Positions 1 to 7,946 of a stretch of DNA of 64,000 nucleotides are shown piece after piece. Below the pieces are notes generated by a model. It had not been told where the DNA came from. It did not search any database and saw only the letters and a program-made list of their open reading frames with translations. The stretch lies in NCBI GenBank assembly GCA_020636105.1, contig JACJYL010000001.1, forward strand, positions 3,162,001 through 3,226,000, written 5' to 3'. The stretch is from Lewinellaceae bacterium. GTDB lineage: Bacteria; Bacteroidota; Bacteroidia; Chitinophagales; Saprospiraceae. The translations under genes were made by a program, and so were the position numbers. Position 1 is the first letter of the stretch, and each line of letters opens with the position of its first letter.

Positions 1-2384
1 AACTCAAACTCACCATCTTTAACTTCCAGTGGGTTGTACACCAGGATATCGATAGGTCCGCGACCCGGTCTGTAGGTAAGTTCGTTCACCTGGGTTCCTG
101 TAGCAAAACCATCTTCAATAGCGGTTCTTGTTTCATCGGAAAGATCCAGGAAGTTGGTCGCAGTACCCACCCCGTCAACCCTGGTAATGATGGCTCCGTC
201 ACCGTACCCGGCGTTCAGTTTCCTGTCTACAGTAGGACGTGGGATGACCGTGTATGGTTTACCATCCTGATTAGGTCCGATATTTTTTCTGCCTTCAAAA
301 TAAGGTTTCTTCTGGCCGATCTGTGTAACCGGATCAAAAGGCTCGTATTCGTTAAAGGCATAAGCTACTGCTACGTAGTAGTATTTTTTATGATTGATCA
401 ACCGAATATCATCTCCGGTAGCAAACTGGTCTTCTGTAATGCGGAAAGTATGACGAATGCCATCGTCCTGACCTTCAATTTGCATTACAGGTATGAAAAA
501 CTCTTCTGCGGTGGGTCGGTCTGCTTCATCAAGCGCCTTCCAGTTGAACAATTTTCCAACACCGTTTTTAATATCCACCTCTGCCACGATACGTACTTTT
601 GCAGGATCTTCGCGGTTTTCGGAAGAAAGGTCAGTATCAGAATCAGCTACCTGGAAAATACGGTATCCTTCGAAGTAATAAAGGCTGTCTTCTGTGCTGG
701 CAGGAATGTCAAGCCCCGTACCGGCATATTCTTCATTAATATTGTTGGAAGGAAGGTTGTTGGTCAATACCGCAATAATTTCCTGGTCGAGTTCGATGAA
801 ATCCACATCCGGAGCATCCGGCCCGTTGGGAATGTTGAAACATTCGTCAAACAGTTTTTGCGCAATATCATCAGCTTCCTGCAATTTACGGATACTTGGA
901 CATGGGTAAGCCTGGTCGGCTACCCAAACAGCTCCTACGATCAGCTCGTTAACTGCCCCCGGATCCAAACGAAATGGTCCGGAAGCCTGTACTGTACGAC
1001 GGTCTCCAAAAGGCAGGTCTTGTGTACACATAGACCATCCTCCATCCTGATTTGGTGGATCGACAAAGGCATAATCAATATCATAGGTTCCCTGCTGCCA
1101 GCCATTTCCGCCGTATTGGAAAGGTGAACCATCTTTCCATGTTCCTGACATGTAATTATAGTATTGCTGGTCGTTATCAGGGTCTGTAGTTCCTCCTTCA
1201 GGAGAACCTACACTTCCGTTATTGTAATAAGTAAAAGAAGACATGCCGAGTTCCACTCCATCTTCATCCAAAGGCCCGCGGAAGTAATCCACTCCAAGAA
1301 TCGGCACCTGTTCACAGTAAGTATTAACCCCCTGGTCACAGTTGCAGCCGGTAGTACCGTCAATAGCATCCTCGTTGTAAACATAAGCCATACTCCTTTC
1401 CACATCGCAACCTACGTAATCATCGGTGTAACACCCAAGATCCGGGTCGACCCACCAGGCAAAGTAAGTACTGTCAATACTGGTAATGGCCCGGTTGATC
1501 AGCTTATAACGCTGGAAGGTCATATTGTTGATCTCATCGCTTGTTGAATAGGCAAATGTTTGCACCTGAACCTCCATCTTGAGGGGTAAAACGGCTCCTG
1601 ATTCTGCGTGGGAGTTCCCGGAATCATTATAAACCCAAAAGGTCATCTCATCACCGTAATAGATATCAGGACATCCCCTGATCTCAATGATCGGATAATC
1701 CCCCTGAACAGGATCGTAGTTTCCGTCTCCATCATAATCATGGAAACCGGCGAGTCCCTGGCTGGTATTAGGCAATTCAAACTCGTGTACATCAAAGAAA
1801 TAGGGATTGCCTTTAGCAGGCCATCCTCTGACATCTCTTGGAACTTCCGCCTCATCGTAAGGAATCCCCGCAAGTTTTGCCTGTTCGAATTGTGCTTTAT
1901 GCTTATCGATATCCAAAGCGGAGACAGTAAAAAAGCGGTCCCACTTTGCACAGGTTTCCTTTTCGATCTCGCCCTGGTTATCCCCGTCAGGGATCAGCGG
2001 ACCAGGCCAGTAGTCGAATTTACCGGTAGAGCGACCATAAGTCTGAGCAGCCAGTTTCAGGTTGCCCCCGTCATCATACCCGCCAAGCCATACCGCACCG
2101 GCAAAGATTGAAGATACTTCAGGAACGCCCGGAGCTACTTTAGGTACGACATAACGTCCATCATCCCCATCCCACCAAACGTCACCTCCTGTGGTGAGTC
2201 GGGCTCTTACGTTATTCACTGCCTGGTCAATCTGGGCAATGGCATTATCACAATTCTCCCGGTAACTGATCTCACTAGTGGAGGTAGCAGGCTTATGATG
2301 AATATTCGGGTTGATGTGTGCGCCAGCCACGGTAACCATTCCGACACCGACAGCACTCAAAAGCCAGGTTTTCAGATTACGCAT
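1..2384 (-). CDS. Large secreted protein, 3' end beyond the window
   Basis: The frame reads open from an ATG at 2384 down to base 1 without a stop (794 codons), so the C-terminus is missing. It begins with a signal peptide (MRNLKTWLLSAVGVGMVTVAGA). The mature part is rich in Asp, Gly, Tyr and Trp, and has patches such as DGDGNYDPVQGDYP that look like calcium-binding or repeat-type secreted proteins. Proteins of this shape commonly sit beside TonB receptors in Saprospirales and often end in a T9SS sorting domain; the end is not visible, so this stays inference. It lies 165 bp downstream of the TonB receptor on the same strand and may be co-transcribed. It does not look like SusD. Function unknown. 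Confidence 0.8.
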   Translation of the reverse strand, partial: MRNLKTWLLSAVGVGMVTVAGAHINPNIHHKPATSTSEISYRENCDNAIAQIDQAVNNVRARLTTGGDVWWDGDDGRYVVPKVAPGVPEVSSIFAGAVWLGGYDDGGNLKLAAQTYGRSTGKFDYWPGPLIPDGDNQGEIEKETCAKWDRFFTVSALDIDKHKAQFEQAKLAGIPYDEAEVPRDVRGWPAKGNPYFFDVHEFELPNTSQGLAGFHDYDGDGNYDPVQGDYPIIEIRGCPDIYYGDEMTFWVYNDSGNSHAESGAVLPLKMEVQVQTFAYSTSDEINNMTFQRYKLINRAITSIDSTYFAWWVDPDLGCYTDDYVGCDVERSMAYVYNEDAIDGTTGCNCDQGVNTYCEQVPILGVDYFRGPLDEDGVELGMSSFTYYNNGSVGSPEGGTTDPDNDQQYYNYMSGTWKDGSPFQYGGNGWQQGTYDIDYAFVDPPNQDGGWSMCTQDLPFGDRRTVQASGPFRLDPGAVNELIVGAVWVADQAYPCPSIRKLQEADDIAQKLFDECFNIPNGPDAPDVDFIELDQEIIAVLTNNLPSNNINEEYAGTGLDIPASTEDSLYYFEGYRIFQVADSDTDLSSENREDPAKVRIVAEVDIKNGVGKLFNWKALDEADRPTAEEFFIPVMQIEGQDDGIRHTFRITEDQFATGDDIRLINHKKYYYVAVAYAFNEYEPFDPVTQIGQKKPYFEGRKNIGPNQDGKPYTVIPRPTVDRKLNAGYGDGAIITRVDGVGTATNFLDLSDETRTAIEDGFATGTQVNELTYRPGRGPIDILVYNPLEVKDGEFE

Positions 2385-2549
2385 TTTTAATATTTTTATT
2401 TGCATAACAATTTATTTAAGAAGAAAAAACCCTAAAAATGATCGTATTAAAATGATCCATGATAATTTTTCAAGCTCAATTAAATCCTACTTTAAGTTAT
2501 CGAACGACTCATTTTAATTAACCCTCACTTCTTGGGGTTTGTCTATTTT

Positions 2550-5500
2550 TTAGAAACTAAAACTTGCTCCCAAGAAAATCCTGCGAGGAAGGCTAAAGTT
2601 GTTTGGATTCAACAATGCCCACTGATACGAAGTAATATAGGCTTCGATCTCACGCTTGGAATTTTCAATCGTAGCCAACTTACTGATCCCTCTTGAGGAA
2701 GCAAGGAAACCATCATCGTCAGGAGCTCCGGTCGCTGGATAGACATTAATTACATTACGTCTGTCCAATACGTTTGAAACCCTAAGGTAAACGTTAATGC
2801 TATAATCTTTCGTCAGGTTTATGCTCTTGTCAATTCTCAGGTTAAGTGTATTGTTCCATGGTTTCCTGGCTCCGTTAATAGCCCCGGAAATCTGTGAACC
2901 ACCCAATTCGTCAGGCGTCAGGTATTTAGTATAAGGTCGACCTGAAACGGCAGTAAATGTAACGTTGAGTCCTGCATTGGCAAATATTTGTGATCCAAAT
3001 AATTCAGGACCGTTATAAGAATTTCCGGAACTATAGCGGTAATCCAGTGAGGCTACAAACCTGTGGCGTTCATCAAATGAAAGCGGTGAAAGCGTCCTGA
3101 TCACCCCGCGGCTTGAGATCCCCCTGGAAGAATTCGCATCAGAACCGGTTCCATCGGCAAACTGCAAAGTGTAGTTGGCCAGTAAGGTCGTATTTCCGGT
3201 TCTTCTCAAATCATACTGGAAGCTGAATCCTTTAACCGTTCCAAAATCCAGGTTATCATAGGTGTCATAAGAACCAATGAAAGGAACCGGGAAAATAGTC
3301 CGGAAAGTGATCATATCACGCATTTCCTTGTAATATGCCGAAACTTTTAAGGCCGAAGAATTGGAAAGTTTCTGCTGGAATCCTACTTCATAGTCTACCG
3401 TTTTCTCCGGCTTGAGGTTAGGATTATTTTTTATTATAGAAGCTTCATCCGTGAAATAGAAATAATCTCTTGGAGAAGCAATAGAGTTAGACGGCGGACG
3501 CTGCACGAGTACATCGTAGTGAGCAAAGAAATTCGCCTGGTCAGAGATCGGGAAAGAGAACGCCAATCGAGGCATCACGTTAACCTGTGCTTCATAGTCT
3601 TCAAAAGAAACATCAGTATCAAAATCACGACTCTTGATAAAGTTCGGAATATCCTCTATCCGTGGATCTTTGTATTTCGGGGTGACCTGGCCTGTGAAAA
3701 TAAGCGTGGAATTGTTCACGGGTTCTCCGTTTGCACGGTACCAGGTATCCCCTCCACGATAAGCCAACACATTATCTCCTTCTCCGGTATATACTTTAAA
3801 ATCAGACCCAATGTTGCCCGGCTTATCTCCTCCAAAATTTTCATGGAACTCATCGGCTCCCATAATTTCATACAAAGAGTATTTATCTTTCAGCACTTTA
3901 GTATTGGCATCATAACTATCAATACGCACCCCTAAACGGAAGATAACATCCTTGAAAGTAAACTTATCCTGGATAAATGCTGCCGTGTAAATCGGGCGGG
4001 CAGGTGCTACAGGGAATGTTCGGATACCATCAGCATCCTCTGCATCAAAGAAATCGTCAAAAGAACCGTCAAATTCTCCTCCGAGATAATCATACCCGTA
4101 GTAACCAAGCACTCCTTCATCATTAAGTTCCTTGGCAGAGAACATATTCAGGCTCAACTGGTCCGGAGTCAATCCATCAATATCCACGTATTGGTCCAAC
4201 GGAATGCCCAGGGCTTCTCTGACCTTACGGTAGAATAAATTGTCAACATCCTCGGTATAGGCCAATCCATAAATCGGCACCCCTGAAACCATGTTTCCTG
4301 CAGGAGTGATCAAATCGATATATCCGATGGTATCTGTTTCAGCATAAGGCAACCTGGTAATAGGGTCAAGAGGAATACCGCTGATGTGCTCATTAACTTT
4401 CTGACGCGCAATATTCCACAACCCCCGTGGGGCAACAGTATAAGCGCGGTTGGTACGTTTTTCCCATGCAATACCGATCTGGATGTTGTGACGTCCTTTA
4501 TCGGAACCACCGGGGACGAGGTCAAATGCTGCATTGGCATTAAAGGTAACGATATCATTATCAATTTTCCTTGCGGTATTGTAAACCGATCCCACATTAG
4601 AGTGAAATCCCCATGAGTTGTTAAAGTTACTTCCAACCGTTCCGTTATAGGTAATAAAATCCGTTCTGCTGATCAGGTTGTTTCCGGCTCCTCCTGTGAA
4701 AAAATAGGATCCGATTTCCGAATTCAATCCTTCTCCGACAGGAATGTCGAGGTAGTTATTGTAATTCGCCAACACAGGATTGGCATCCCCCGGATCGTAT
4801 TCTCTCAACACCTGCAGGTATCCGCTGTTGACAATTTGCTCGTCAATAGGCTCCGGGTTTCCCTCTTCAAAAATAGGCACGATCCTAAACGTAGGTACCC
4901 ATTCGTGCTTCAGCTGGCCTACATACCCATAATCGAAATAATTATAACCATGATGTTGGTCCGCCAGGTTGTTGAGGTTGTTCTCATAGCCTACCTGAAG
5001 GGTATAAGATACGTTCTGGATCAGAGCATTTTTCCCTTCATCATCCGTACCGGCTCCACCCAGGCGGTGACGGAAACGGAAGTTTCCGCGATAGGTGCTG
5101 TTATTGTCAATAGGATTATTATGTGAATTTAACACTCTCCATCCTCCCGGGGTGAATTGATTTTCGCTTTCGGTATAAACTCCGGTCAATGAAACGTCGA
5201 TCGCCTCACTGAGCCGTGCATCCAATTTTCCGGTAAAATCATACCGCTTATAGGATTCAAAAGGACGTGCATCCAAAACATTAACGTCGTCCTGAAGCAG
5301 AAAATCTGCCGCCACAAGCGGATCGCCCCCTACGTCAATCACAGGATTAGCTTCAATTTCGGCAAGTTTATCGTCTTTAATCCGGTAAACGGGTACTGCT
5401 GGTGGATCATCATCTTCATTATAGGTATAACGTCCTGATAAACGGAAGCCTAAAATAGAATTGCCTTTTTTGTCTTTAACCAAAGGTCCGCTTAAGTTGA

Positions 5501-6245
5501 TCCCGACCAGGTTGTTGTTGAATGCGTCGAGGAAACTTGAGGTTTCTGCTTCTATGCCCCCGTTAAATTTGGAAGAAGGTCCCTTCGTAGTAATGGAAAT
5601 GATCCCCCCGGTAACATCACCATACTCTGCAGCCACACCTCCGGTAATGACCTGGAGCTGATCGATTTCAGACTCAGGCACCAAACTTCCCTGAACACGC
5701 ATACCATCTACATAGTAGTTGGTGGCATCGCTTCTGGAACCACGAATGGCCACGGCATCTCCTTCATCTGCCGAAGATAAACCGGCAGCGGTGGAAGCCA
5801 GCGCGTTGATGTTACGTGTCGGAAGGTTTTTGATGTCATCTCCCGTGATTACACGCCCCTGGGTAGTGTTATCCTGTTCAATCAATGGAGCTTTATAGCC
5901 CACTACAATAACCTCCTTAAGGTCTACCCCCTTACTCATCTTAACATCCAGTTTGATAGCCTTACCGGCCAAAACCTGAATGTCAGCAATGCGCTGAGGC
6001 GAAAATCCTATATAACTGACCTCGACATCGTAGGTGCCCGGGTCAATATTGGAAAAGGAATAGTTTCCGTCGAAATCCGAAATGGTTCCTCCAATATAAT
6101 TACCATTTTTATGCAGGGTAATATTGGCATTGAAGGCCGGTTCGCCGGTGTCTTCCTCCGTCACCTTTCCTGCCAGAGAAGTTTGCGCGCTGGCAATACC
6201 TCCCAAAAAGAAAAGTGCGAAAAATAATAGTAAATAACGTGCCAT
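2550..6245 (-). CDS. TonB-dependent outer membrane receptor with carboxypeptidase-regulatory-like domain
   Basis: A 1231-residue outer membrane transporter. Signal peptide at residues 1-20 (ending ASAQ), a CarboxypepD_reg-like (Ig-fold) domain at about 24-110, a TonB-box-like stretch (EVIVVGY) near 112-118, then a plug domain with the ITGGVAAEYGDVTGGIISITTKG signature near 205-227 (split here as ITGGVAAEYG and GGIISITTKG), and a long beta-barrel ending in aromatic residues (FLGASFSF), as usual for barrels. It would bring a ligand too large for porins into the periplasm with energy from TonB-ExbBD. The substrate is not readable from sequence. No SusD partner follows; instead a large secreted protein lies downstream. 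The family call is firm, the substrate unknown. Confidence 0.93.
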   Translation of the reverse strand: MARYLLLFFALFFLGGIASAQTSLAGKVTEEDTGEPAFNANITLHKNGNYIGGTISDFDGNYSFSNIDPGTYDVEVSYIGFSPQRIADIQVLAGKAIKLDVKMSKGVDLKEVIVVGYKAPLIEQDNTTQGRVITGDDIKNLPTRNINALASTAAGLSSADEGDAVAIRGSRSDATNYYVDGMRVQGSLVPESEIDQLQVITGGVAAEYGDVTGGIISITTKGPSSKFNGGIEAETSSFLDAFNNNLVGINLSGPLVKDKKGNSILGFRLSGRYTYNEDDDPPAVPVYRIKDDKLAEIEANPVIDVGGDPLVAADFLLQDDVNVLDARPFESYKRYDFTGKLDARLSEAIDVSLTGVYTESENQFTPGGWRVLNSHNNPIDNNSTYRGNFRFRHRLGGAGTDDEGKNALIQNVSYTLQVGYENNLNNLADQHHGYNYFDYGYVGQLKHEWVPTFRIVPIFEEGNPEPIDEQIVNSGYLQVLREYDPGDANPVLANYNNYLDIPVGEGLNSEIGSYFFTGGAGNNLISRTDFITYNGTVGSNFNNSWGFHSNVGSVYNTARKIDNDIVTFNANAAFDLVPGGSDKGRHNIQIGIAWEKRTNRAYTVAPRGLWNIARQKVNEHISGIPLDPITRLPYAETDTIGYIDLITPAGNMVSGVPIYGLAYTEDVDNLFYRKVREALGIPLDQYVDIDGLTPDQLSLNMFSAKELNDEGVLGYYGYDYLGGEFDGSFDDFFDAEDADGIRTFPVAPARPIYTAAFIQDKFTFKDVIFRLGVRIDSYDANTKVLKDKYSLYEIMGADEFHENFGGDKPGNIGSDFKVYTGEGDNVLAYRGGDTWYRANGEPVNNSTLIFTGQVTPKYKDPRIEDIPNFIKSRDFDTDVSFEDYEAQVNVMPRLAFSFPISDQANFFAHYDVLVQRPPSNSIASPRDYFYFTDEASIIKNNPNLKPEKTVDYEVGFQQKLSNSSALKVSAYYKEMRDMITFRTIFPVPFIGSYDTYDNLDFGTVKGFSFQYDLRRTGNTTLLANYTLQFADGTGSDANSSRGISSRGVIRTLSPLSFDERHRFVASLDYRYSSGNSYNGPELFGSQIFANAGLNVTFTAVSGRPYTKYLTPDELGGSQISGAINGARKPWNNTLNLRIDKSINLTKDYSINVYLRVSNVLDRRNVINVYPATGAPDDDGFLASSRGISKLATIENSKREIEAYITSYQWALLNPNNFSLPRRIFLGASFSF

Positions 6246-7173
6246 AAATTTTTGTTTTAAAATCTACAATACAATGCTCTTTTTAAAAGTAAAATACATA
6301 AGGTTAAACGATACAAGTAGCTTGGGGTTTGGTGTTATCCCCTATTGGGAAAACCTGCTGCCAATCTCGGAGATTAACCTTTAATATTTATGATTTCGTT
6401 TTCAATTCAGTTGGGAAAAAGGATAAAAAAGATGTCCATTTGTCCTCTTTTATTCAGCAATTTACACTTTTTCAACGCTGTGCTCCAATGCTTGGGGCAA
6501 AAATCGTGGGCAATGTTAAGAAAAATAGGTCGCTTTTCAAAAATACATTTGCCAGCTGTCACACATAAGACAAACGTGCGCCACATTAAGCCCATAAAGC
6601 TTCCTTTCCTAAAAAAAAGCCGTGTATATTGGTTTCTGATATAAAAGAGAGATGGTTTGTAAAGCCTTTCAGTCCCAAAAGTAATTTTTTTTAATTGAAT
6701 CCCAATATTATTTTTTATTAAAAGTCAGGTTTCTGATGAATGCATGGGAATAAGTATATTATGCGGGAATGTATGAATGCTTGAATGAGGGAATGCTTGA
6801 ATGAGAAAGTGCATGGATGTTTTTAAATTCATTTGAGTGGATAACGACTAAGACCGGACAACGAAGCTGGAAGGAAGTATTTTCAGTCTCACGGCCCTGG
6901 CTGGGATTGTTCAATGCTCCAGGTTCAAAGCCTGCCTGACAACATCAGGGAGACAGGTTCAATTTATTATTGATTACCAAAGATTTATAGACTCCAAGAC
7001 ATAGTTAAATGAATACTCCCCCCCTGGCCTTCCTCCTTTATAATGCAAGGTAGCCGCGAATTTGTGTCAGACTCGATCCAATTTCTCCGGATCTTATCAC
7101 ACGCTCAAACCCCAAACCCAAACAACTTTTACAATTTACATTCTACATTTTACATTTTAAATTTATATTACTC
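6246..7173. other. Long intergenic region between divergent genes
   Basis: About 930 bp between the TonB receptor (leftward) and a lipoprotein gene (rightward). Short open frames here lack any protein-like character. It holds a 16-bp tandem repeat at 6775-6805 and a weak hairpin near 6930-6955 (CCTG/CAGG and CCTGA/TCAGG arms). The promoter of the TonB receptor must lie at its left end, but I could not fix it to a good -7 box. Confidence 0.5.
6775..6805. repeat. Two copies of a 16-bp tandem repeat
   Basis: GAATGCTTGAATGAGG is present at 6775-6790 and again at 6791-6805 (last base differs). Flanking bases (GAATGTATGAATG) carry further decayed GAATG units. It is a simple intergenic tandem repeat with no clear role. 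Confidence 0.7.
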
Positions 7174-7181
7174 TATCTTTG
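7174..7181 (+). promoter_or_regulatory. Bacteroidota-type -7 box TATCTTTG
   Basis: TATCTTTG is an exact match to the Bacteroidota -7 consensus TAnnTTTG. It ends 21 bp before the ATG at 7203, giving a short leader. The upstream 40 bp are very AT-rich. I see no exact -33 TTG at ideal spacing. Confidence 0.55.
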
Positions 7182-7202
7182 CACCCCAAAAGGATCATAT
7201 TG

Positions 7203-7889
7203 ATGAAATCAGTTTCTGCCACTCTTTTTGTTTGTTTAATAATTTTTTTACAAAGTTGTAATCAGCAGGAAAATCCCATCACCCAACCATCCGTTTTTGA
7301 AGATTATTTCGTCAGGTACCTGGCTCCGGAACAAAAACTGAAAGCCCAGGCCATTTTTTCTTTAGGAGACAGTATCGACGTCGCCGTTCCTTTTGTTCCA
7401 TTTGGCGGAGTGGCCTTCATGGGAAGTGGTATGGAAATGAAAAAAATAAGTGAGCAATTGATTCGATATTCCAGCGAATCGTCTGCCGAATATCAAAACA
7501 TCTTCAAATTCAGACATAAAAACCCGGCCGGTGACATTGTTCCTTATGAAATAAGCATGACTCCTATCGAAGACTTTTTCGTAAAAAGCAAAGCCAGCAA
7601 GTCTTCCGGACTGGATTTAGTCATCAAAGGCGGGTTATTGTCTCCGCAGGAATCCCTGGTGTTTCTCTTCTCTGATCAAAACAACGTGGCCGCTTCCTAT
7701 ACCCTTTCCGGCCCAACCAAAAACATCGAATTTCACCTTCCACCCAATTCAATTAAAAACCTGAGCCCAGGAAACGGAAAACTCTATATCGTAAAAAAAA
7801 TAATGAAACAAGAAAGCCTGGACCACAGAGAGATCCATGCCGAAGTTGAATACTATACCAAAGACATTGACATTGAAATTAACGACTGA
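7203..7889 (+). CDS. Putative lipoprotein of unknown function
   Basis: A 228-residue protein starting at the ATG at 7203; an in-frame TTG at 7179 overlaps the -7 box and is rejected. The N-terminus is a lipoprotein signal (MKSVSATLFVCLIIFLQSC) with Cys19 as lipidation site. The mature part has no motif I recognise; it has alternating hydrophobic segments consistent with a beta-rich periplasmic fold, and speaks of no enzyme. It lies 57 bp upstream of carB, separated by tandem repeats, and may be transcribed with it. Confidence 0.8.
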   Translation: MKSVSATLFVCLIIFLQSCNQQENPITQPSVFEDYFVRYLAPEQKLKAQAIFSLGDSIDVAVPFVPFGGVAFMGSGMEMKKISEQLIRYSSESSAEYQNIFKFRHKNPAGDIVPYEISMTPIEDFFVKSKASKSSGLDLVIKGGLLSPQESLVFLFSDQNNVAASYTLSGPTKNIEFHLPPNSIKNLSPGNGKLYIVKKIMKQESLDHREIHAEVEYYTKDIDIEIND

Positions 7890-7893
7890 TAAA

Positions 7894-7946
7894 AACCAGT
7901 AACAAGCAACCAGTAACAAGCAACCAGTAACAAGCAACCAGCAACC
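7894..7946 (+). repeat. 14-bp tandem repeat abutting the carB start codon
   Basis: The unit AACCAGTAACAAGC occurs as three perfect head-to-tail copies (7894-7907, 7908-7921, 7922-7935), followed by a partial copy AACCAGCAACC that ends directly at the carB ATG (7947). The array fills almost the whole gap between the lipoprotein stop and carB and would form the carB 5' leader. It holds no Shine-Dalgarno sequence. Confidence 0.9.

Noticed and set aside
390..2111. Several rightward open frames in the first 2.1 kb
   Set aside because: They are shadows of the leftward secreted protein gene, whose frame is continuous from 2384 to base 1 with a signal peptide.
6390..6644. 84-codon open frame upstream of the TonB receptor
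   Set aside because: No signal, domain or -7 box; composition looks like random AT-rich DNA.
7179..7202. TTG start for the lipoprotein gene before carB
   Set aside because: It overlaps the -7 box TATCTTTG; the ATG at 7203 gives a clean lipoprotein signal.
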